Shown here one piece after another: positions 33,326 to 37,123 of a stretch of DNA of 37,123 bases. This DNA comes from Acidobacteriaceae bacterium (lineage in GTDB: Bacteria; Acidobacteriota; Terriglobia; Terriglobales; Acidobacteriaceae), in assembly GCA_030039035.1 (NCBI GenBank), contig JASHQQ010000208.1, positions 1 to 37,123 on the forward strand, given 5' to 3'. The translations under genes were made by a program, and so were the position numbers. The notes below the pieces were generated by a model. That model searched no databases, had not been told where the DNA came from, and saw only the letters and a program-made list of their open reading frames with translations. How positions within the stretch are numbered: position 1 is the first letter of the stretch; the number at the start of each line of letters is the position of its first letter.

Positions 33326-33733
33326 CTACCAACTGGAATACGGCTGGCCGTCGGTGCCCGTCTCCTGCGAACCTGAATGGACATCATCGATTCCGGGATC
33401 GGTCTCGTCGACCGAGCGCATCGCGTCGCTGGTGTCGGTCACCCAGGTCTCGGTGCTCCTGGTCATGGGATCGACGGGTATGGCCTTCAGATAGCCATCG
33501 TCGATCAGGTCCTGCAGCGATTGCGGCCCCTTCTGCTTGTCCTCGGTGTAGGAGTCGATGGCTTCCCGCATCGTCTGCAGGTCCGACTTGAGCACGGCTT
33601 CCTTGGCCGATCGCAGCGCGCCGATGAAGCTGGGCACGGCCAGCGTGGCCAATATGCCGATGATCGCCATGACGATCATCAGCTCCATCAGCGTAAAGCC
33701 CGCGTCGTTTCGACTGGTTCTACCGCTACGCAT
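33326..33733 (-). CDS. GspG-like type II secretion pseudopilin (second copy)
   Basis: 135 residues. A short basic leader ends in the prepilin peptidase motif AGFTLMELMIVMAIIGILAT, with E at position +5. Then comes an amphipathic helix (AKEAVLKSDLQTMREAIDSY) and the GspG-like region: DDGYLKAIPVDPMT, followed by an Asp-rich loop and final PYSSW. GspG forms the pseudopilus of type II secretion systems and binds calcium in that loop. The ATG at 33733 has GGTAGG upstream and is 8 bases after the previous gene. No GspE or GspF is nearby, so it must work with components encoded elsewhere. Confidence 0.88.
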   Translation of the reverse strand: MRSGRTSRNDAGFTLMELMIVMAIIGILATLAVPSFIGALRSAKEAVLKSDLQTMREAIDSYTEDKQKGPQSLQDLIDDGYLKAIPVDPMTRSTETWVTDTSDAMRSVDETDPGIDDVHSGSQETGTDGQPYSSW

Positions 33734-33741
33734 GGCTCAAC

Positions 33742-34218
33742 CTACCAATCCGAGTACTTGGTTCCGTCCAGGGCCGTTCCCGTGGACTTGGAATAGACAT
33801 CGAACACGCTTTGCCCGCCCCAGGAGTCGGAGTTCGGATCGTCCTGCATCGAGCGCAGCCCCCACTCGGCCTTGCCCGTCATGGGATCGACGGGAATCCG
33901 GCGCAGGAACTTCACTTTCTTGTCCTGCACGTCCACGCCATTCACCAGCGTCTCCAGGTCGGGCGGATAGTTCTGGCTGTCGACCTTGGTCTGAAAGGCG
34001 CCGCGGTCGGCCGCATCCTTGTATTTGTCGATGGCGGCGCGCATCTCCCACAGGTCCTGGCGCAACAGCCGTTCGTTCTGGCGCTTCACGCGGTACATCT
34101 GCACCGGAATGGCGGCCGAGGCAAGGATGGCGAGGATTGCCACGGTCACGATGAGCTCAACCAGCGTGAGTCCGCGCTCGCCGCTCTTCACTGTACGGAT
34201 TGGTCTGGTAGCGATCAT
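33742..34218 (-). CDS. GspG-like type II secretion pseudopilin (first copy)
   Basis: 158 residues. The prepilin motif is RGLTLVELIVTVAILAILAS after a basic leader. A longer helical stretch (RQNERLLRQDLWEMRAAIDK) leads to LETLVNGVDVQDKKVKFLRR and VDPMTGKAEWGLRSMQDD. The C-terminus SVFDVYSKSTGTALDGTKYSDW is closer to the GspG pattern (shown here in full only because it ends the protein; key features are D-x-Y-S, T-D/G spacing and terminal W). The ATG at 34218 has a weak ribosome site. It lies 21 bases after the secretin stop codon. With the next gene it forms a paralogous pair with different sizes, which may mean major and minor roles. Confidence 0.88.
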   Translation of the reverse strand: MIATRPIRTVKSGERGLTLVELIVTVAILAILASAAIPVQMYRVKRQNERLLRQDLWEMRAAIDKYKDAADRGAFQTKVDSQNYPPDLETLVNGVDVQDKKVKFLRRIPVDPMTGKAEWGLRSMQDDPNSDSWGGQSVFDVYSKSTGTALDGTKYSDW

Positions 34219-34239
34219 CGTCGCGATGTCCCACCGGGC

Positions 34240-36678
34240 TTATTGCACCTGGATGCTGGCCTGGCCGCCGGTCGCCTGCAACGGTTGCTGCGCGCTGTTC
34301 AGGACCGCCGGGCGGGTGATGGCCACCTTCGTTTCGCCGGATGTTTTGGCCGTGAAACTGAGCGTGCACACCGTCCCGGCGCCGTTCACTCCCGCCGCAC
34401 CCGGCGGAAGCGCCGTATTGATCGTGATGTTGCCCGACCCGTCTTCGCGGTGAACCAGGGCCACGGACTGGCCGCCGCGGCTCAAAAAGTCGCCCTGATC
34501 CACATTCACCAGCGACAGCTTCGCCGGGTCGTATTGGACCTGCAGCGGCACCGCGGCGACATCCCTGCCGCCGCTCAGGACCACCGGAACCTTGAACGTC
34601 GACCCCACGGCGACGGGGCCGTTGGGCTGGAGGAGCGAAAGATTCACCTGCTGCGGGCCGGATGGGGGCGCCGCGCCCGGCTGGGCCTGCGCCTGGGTCG
34701 CCGCTTCGGCTGTGGCCACGGTTCCGGCTGCATCGGCGGCCTGGTGCAACTGCTGCAGCGCGGCGGGAGCCGCTGCCTCGGCCGATTGTCCCGGCACCGT
34801 GCCGACACCGGGTCGGCTGGGCGACGGCGGCCGGACGGGAAGAATGGCCGGCGCCGAAGCACCCTGCGGGCCCGGAACGGAGACATGCCGCAACTCGATC
34901 TGGTTGCCCACCCCGGTGTCGATGGTGCGCAGGTTCACGGGATCGAGCTGCTCGGAACGCACGATGTGCGGCACCAGCAGAAACACCAGATCCTCGTCGT
35001 TGATGGTGTGATCCTTCGAACCGAAGAGATACTTCAGAATGGGAATCGCGCTCAGGCCGGGAATTCCGTTCCAGCTCTCCGTCTCCTGCTTCTGCTCGAT
35101 GCCGCCGAGAATGCTGGCCTCGCCCTCGCGCAGCCGGATCACGTGGTCGACGATGTTCTGGGCGATGATCGGCTCGGTCACGCCGCTGATGGTTGTCGAG
35201 CCGGCCTCGGAGGAGACCTCGATCTTGACCTTGAGCGTCACGTCGTTGTCGTAGTGCACGCTCGGCGTCATTTCAACCTTCACGCCGACCTCTTCGAACT
35301 GGAACTGGGTGTTGACCAGCGAGCTCACCAGCGCCGTCGCCGCCCCCGTCTGGTAGGAACCGGTCGCGATGGGGATCTTCTCGCCGACCGTCAGGGTCGC
35401 CTTTTGCCCGTCGGTGGCGCGGATGCGCGGGTTCTGCAGGATTTTGGTGTTCGAGTTGGTCAGCAGCAGGTTGGCCGTCGCTGCACCGATGGTGACAGCG
35501 AAGTCCGACGCCTTCAGATGGCTCAGGTCATAGAGGCTCGGCGTCGTGCCGGTCGTACCGCTCGTGGTCCCGGTCTGGTCGGTTGTGGTCGAGCTGTTGT
35601 TGCAATCGGACGAATTGCTGCTGGTGCACGGCGGCTGCAGCGCGACGCCGATGCTGCTGGGCCAGGCGATGCCCAGCGTCCGCTCCCAGTTCTTGCTCAC
35701 TTCGAGTACGGCGATATCGACGACCACCTCGGGCCGCGCCTTGTCGAGATCGTTCACCAGCTTCTGCGCAAGCAGCAGCTCGTCCGGGGTGCCGCGGATC
35801 ACGATCGCGTTCTGGCTCGCCACACCGTAGACCTTGACCTGGGTGAGCACGTTGCGCAGTGCCGTCTGCACGTCGTTCAGATCGTTCTGCTGCCAGGCGT
35901 TGCTCAGGTAGAAGGTCTGGACCGCCTGCTCGTCGAGTTCCGTGCGCTTGGCGCGCGTGTTCTGGGCCACGAAGATCGTATTCGGCGTAATGGGACGCCA
36001 GAATGTGCCCGACTCCGTGGCCACGATGCGCAGGGCATCGAGGAGAGAGGAGTTGTTCAGATCCACCTGGATGTGCTTGGAGTTGTAATCGGGGTCGAAG
36101 AGAACGTTGATCCCGGCAGCCGTGCCGATGGCCTGATAGACGATTTTGGCGTCCTGGGAGTAATGGAGCGTCAACGGCTCGTTGGAGAGCGGCTTGAGGG
36201 TCACCGGCGGCCCCAGGGAATCGATCTCCTCCTGCGCGCCCGGCGCTTCGGGAATGCCGGCCTCGCGTTCCGGCTGCGTCTGGCCCTGCAGCGTGCGAAT
36301 GCGCGCGATCTCCTGCTGCGCGGCTTCGTTGCCGGGATCGATTTCCGCCGCGTGCAGGAACTCGGCCAGCGCCCCGGTCTGGTCGCCGGCCTGCAGCAGC
36401 TTGCGCCCCTTGGTCATGTGCAGGCCCGAGGCCGACACACGGATGCGGACGAGCGCCGTCCGGTAGGTTAGGTCCTTCGGATTCTTGGCCGCCGCCTGCT
36501 GGTAATTTTCGAAAGCCGCGTCGTAGTCCTGGCGGGCCTCGGCGGCCTCGCCGCGCTTGTAGAGCGTCTTGGCCGACTGCGCATGGAGCGGCGAGCCGTT
36601 AATGACCACCGCGAACACGAACGCAAGAATTGCGGCCAGCAACGCCGCCCTGAGGCGCGGAAGCACGGAACCGTTCAT
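34240..36678 (-). CDS. TPR-secretin-cohesin fusion protein (GspD/PilQ-like outer membrane channel)
   Basis: 812 residues from the ATG at 36678, with GGAG 5 bases upstream; the frame is open to 36978 but only this start gives a signal peptide ([20 protein letters not shown], to about residue 34). TPR-like repeats occupy about 36-130 ([20 protein letters not shown]). Secretin N-domains are at about 165-310 ([40 protein letters not shown]), and the beta-barrel secretin domain runs to about 590 ([34 protein letters not shown]). A Ser/Thr-rich loop interrupts it near [16 protein letters not shown]. An Ala/Pro-rich linker leads to a cohesin-like domain at 676-812 ([20 protein letters not shown]). 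It heads the secretin-pseudopilin operon. Confidence 0.9.
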   Translation of the reverse strand: MNGSVLPRLRAALLAAILAFVFAVVINGSPLHAQSAKTLYKRGEAAEARQDYDAAFENYQQAAAKNPKDLTYRTALVRIRVSASGLHMTKGRKLLQAGDQTGALAEFLHAAEIDPGNEAAQQEIARIRTLQGQTQPEREAGIPEAPGAQEEIDSLGPPVTLKPLSNEPLTLHYSQDAKIVYQAIGTAAGINVLFDPDYNSKHIQVDLNNSSLLDALRIVATESGTFWRPITPNTIFVAQNTRAKRTELDEQAVQTFYLSNAWQQNDLNDVQTALRNVLTQVKVYGVASQNAIVIRGTPDELLLAQKLVNDLDKARPEVVVDIAVLEVSKNWERTLGIAWPSSIGVALQPPCTSSNSSDCNNSSTTTDQTGTTSGTTGTTPSLYDLSHLKASDFAVTIGAATANLLLTNSNTKILQNPRIRATDGQKATLTVGEKIPIATGSYQTGAATALVSSLVNTQFQFEEVGVKVEMTPSVHYDNDVTLKVKIEVSSEAGSTTISGVTEPIIAQNIVDHVIRLREGEASILGGIEQKQETESWNGIPGLSAIPILKYLFGSKDHTINDEDLVFLLVPHIVRSEQLDPVNLRTIDTGVGNQIELRHVSVPGPQGASAPAILPVRPPSPSRPGVGTVPGQSAEAAAPAALQQLHQAADAAGTVATAEAATQAQAQPGAAPPSGPQQVNLSLLQPNGPVAVGSTFKVPVVLSGGRDVAAVPLQVQYDPAKLSLVNVDQGDFLSRGGQSVALVHREDGSGNITINTALPPGAAGVNGAGTVCTLSFTAKTSGETKVAITRPAVLNSAQQPLQATGGQASIQVQ

Positions 36679-36868
36679 CGAACTCCGATGCGCCGCCCTC
36701 CCCAATCCGGCCAGGGAAGTCGCGCCGTGGAGGCAGCGCCGGTCGCCGGCGACGCAGGTTGTCTCGCGAAGGATTCTCAAGCGAAGATGCCTCATTTTAG
36801 CAAAGCTCCGCTGCGCAGCAGCCGCAAGCTGCGCCGATGCTACGATGAAGATTCGAAGAGCGTGCGCC

Positions 36869-37123
36869 ATGCCCCGCCAATCCAGCCATGTCATAGCCCA
36901 GTCCGGCGCGCCTGCGGCCAAAAAGCCCGTGAAGCCGCGCGACCCGGTGGCGAGCGGCGAACGCGACGCCGCGCACAACCGCGCCGCCGGCCATAATTAC
37001 TTTCTTCTCGAGCGCTTCGAGGCGGGCGTGGCCCTGCGCGGCACCGAGGTCAAGTCGATCCGTGAGGGCAAGGCGAATCTGAAGGACGCCTATGGCCTCA
37101 TCAAGGATGGAGAGGCGTTTCTG
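36869..37123 (+). CDS. smpB: SsrA-binding protein SmpB, 5' part (cut by window edge)
   Basis: 85 codons are present from the ATG at 36869, and the gene continues beyond the window. SmpB binds tmRNA and is needed for trans-translation, rescuing stalled ribosomes. The conserved core begins with [20 protein letters not shown] and continues [20 protein letters not shown], matching the SmpB beta-barrel. The N-terminal roughly 35 residues ([20 protein letters not shown]) are a longer, basic, low-complexity extension than in many homologues. It is divergent from the secretin gene across 190 bases. GAAGAG upstream serves as ribosome site. Confidence 0.95.
   Translation, partial: MPRQSSHVIAQSGAPAAKKPVKPRDPVASGERDAAHNRAAGHNYFLLERFEAGVALRGTEVKSIREGKANLKDAYGLIKDGEAFL

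Noticed and set aside
32856-33332. Alternative minus-strand ORF overlapping the small exported protein
   Set aside because: The frame at 32789-33316 has a clear signal peptide and sits 9 bases after the pseudopilin; the other is Arg/His-rich shadow.
36679-36978. Longer secretin start at 36978
   Set aside because: It would bury the signal peptide 100 residues inside and overlap the smpB start; the ATG at 36678 has GGAG.
1-37123. tRNA, rRNA, CRISPR or integrase/transposase genes
   Set aside because: Gaps were read for cloverleaf-like sequence, regularly spaced repeats and transposase motifs; none was found.

Overview
This is GC-rich chromosomal DNA, most likely from an acidobacterium of the Terriglobia/Koribacter type. 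The pointers are five orphan MacB/FtsX-like permeases of the acidobacterial 'ADOP' type, two paired with acidobacterial-style PadR regulators. Short palindromic repeats are scattered between genes, and TTG starts are frequent (six apparent cases). No rRNA, tRNA, CRISPR array or transposase is visible.

Layout: (1) 1-1148, 5' part of an ADOP permease on the minus strand; (2) 1434-2423, a DHH/DHHA1 phosphoesterase; (3) 2755-8635, a PadR gene with an elaborate operator region followed by two tandem ADOP permeases; (4) 8711-11701, a second PadR-ADOP pair on the minus strand with its own palindromic operator; (5) 12040-15000, an enoyl-CoA hydratase-like protein, a small membrane protein, an HD-domain protein and a zinc-ribbon/XRE regulator; (6) 15358-21346, the conserved uppS-cdsA-dxr-rseP block plus a YbgC-type thioesterase. 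A PIN toxin and an unfamiliar partner gene are wedged between uppS and cdsA in the opposite direction; (7) 21400-23835, a fifth ADOP permease; (8) 23853-29193 on the minus strand, metG-tatD-yajQ-polyprenyl diphosphate synthase and a small membrane-anchored protein; (9) argS, carrying an in-frame copy of the intergenic repeat; (10) 31549-36678 on the minus strand, a TPR-secretin-cohesin fusion, two GspG-like pseudopilins, a small exported protein and a threonine aldolase; (11) the 5' part of smpB.

The housekeeping genes cover isoprenoid and envelope lipid supply (dxr, uppS, polyprenyl synthase, cdsA), membrane proteolysis (rseP) and translation (metG, argS, smpB). The accessory parts are the permease/PadR modules, the PIN module, the secretin operon and the dispersed repeats. 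The most notable observations are the repeat translated inside ArgS, two 21-bp operators spaced about three helical turns apart ahead of the first PadR gene, the 13-8-13 palindrome covering the second PadR promoter, the PIN/partner module, and the secretin-cohesin fusion.
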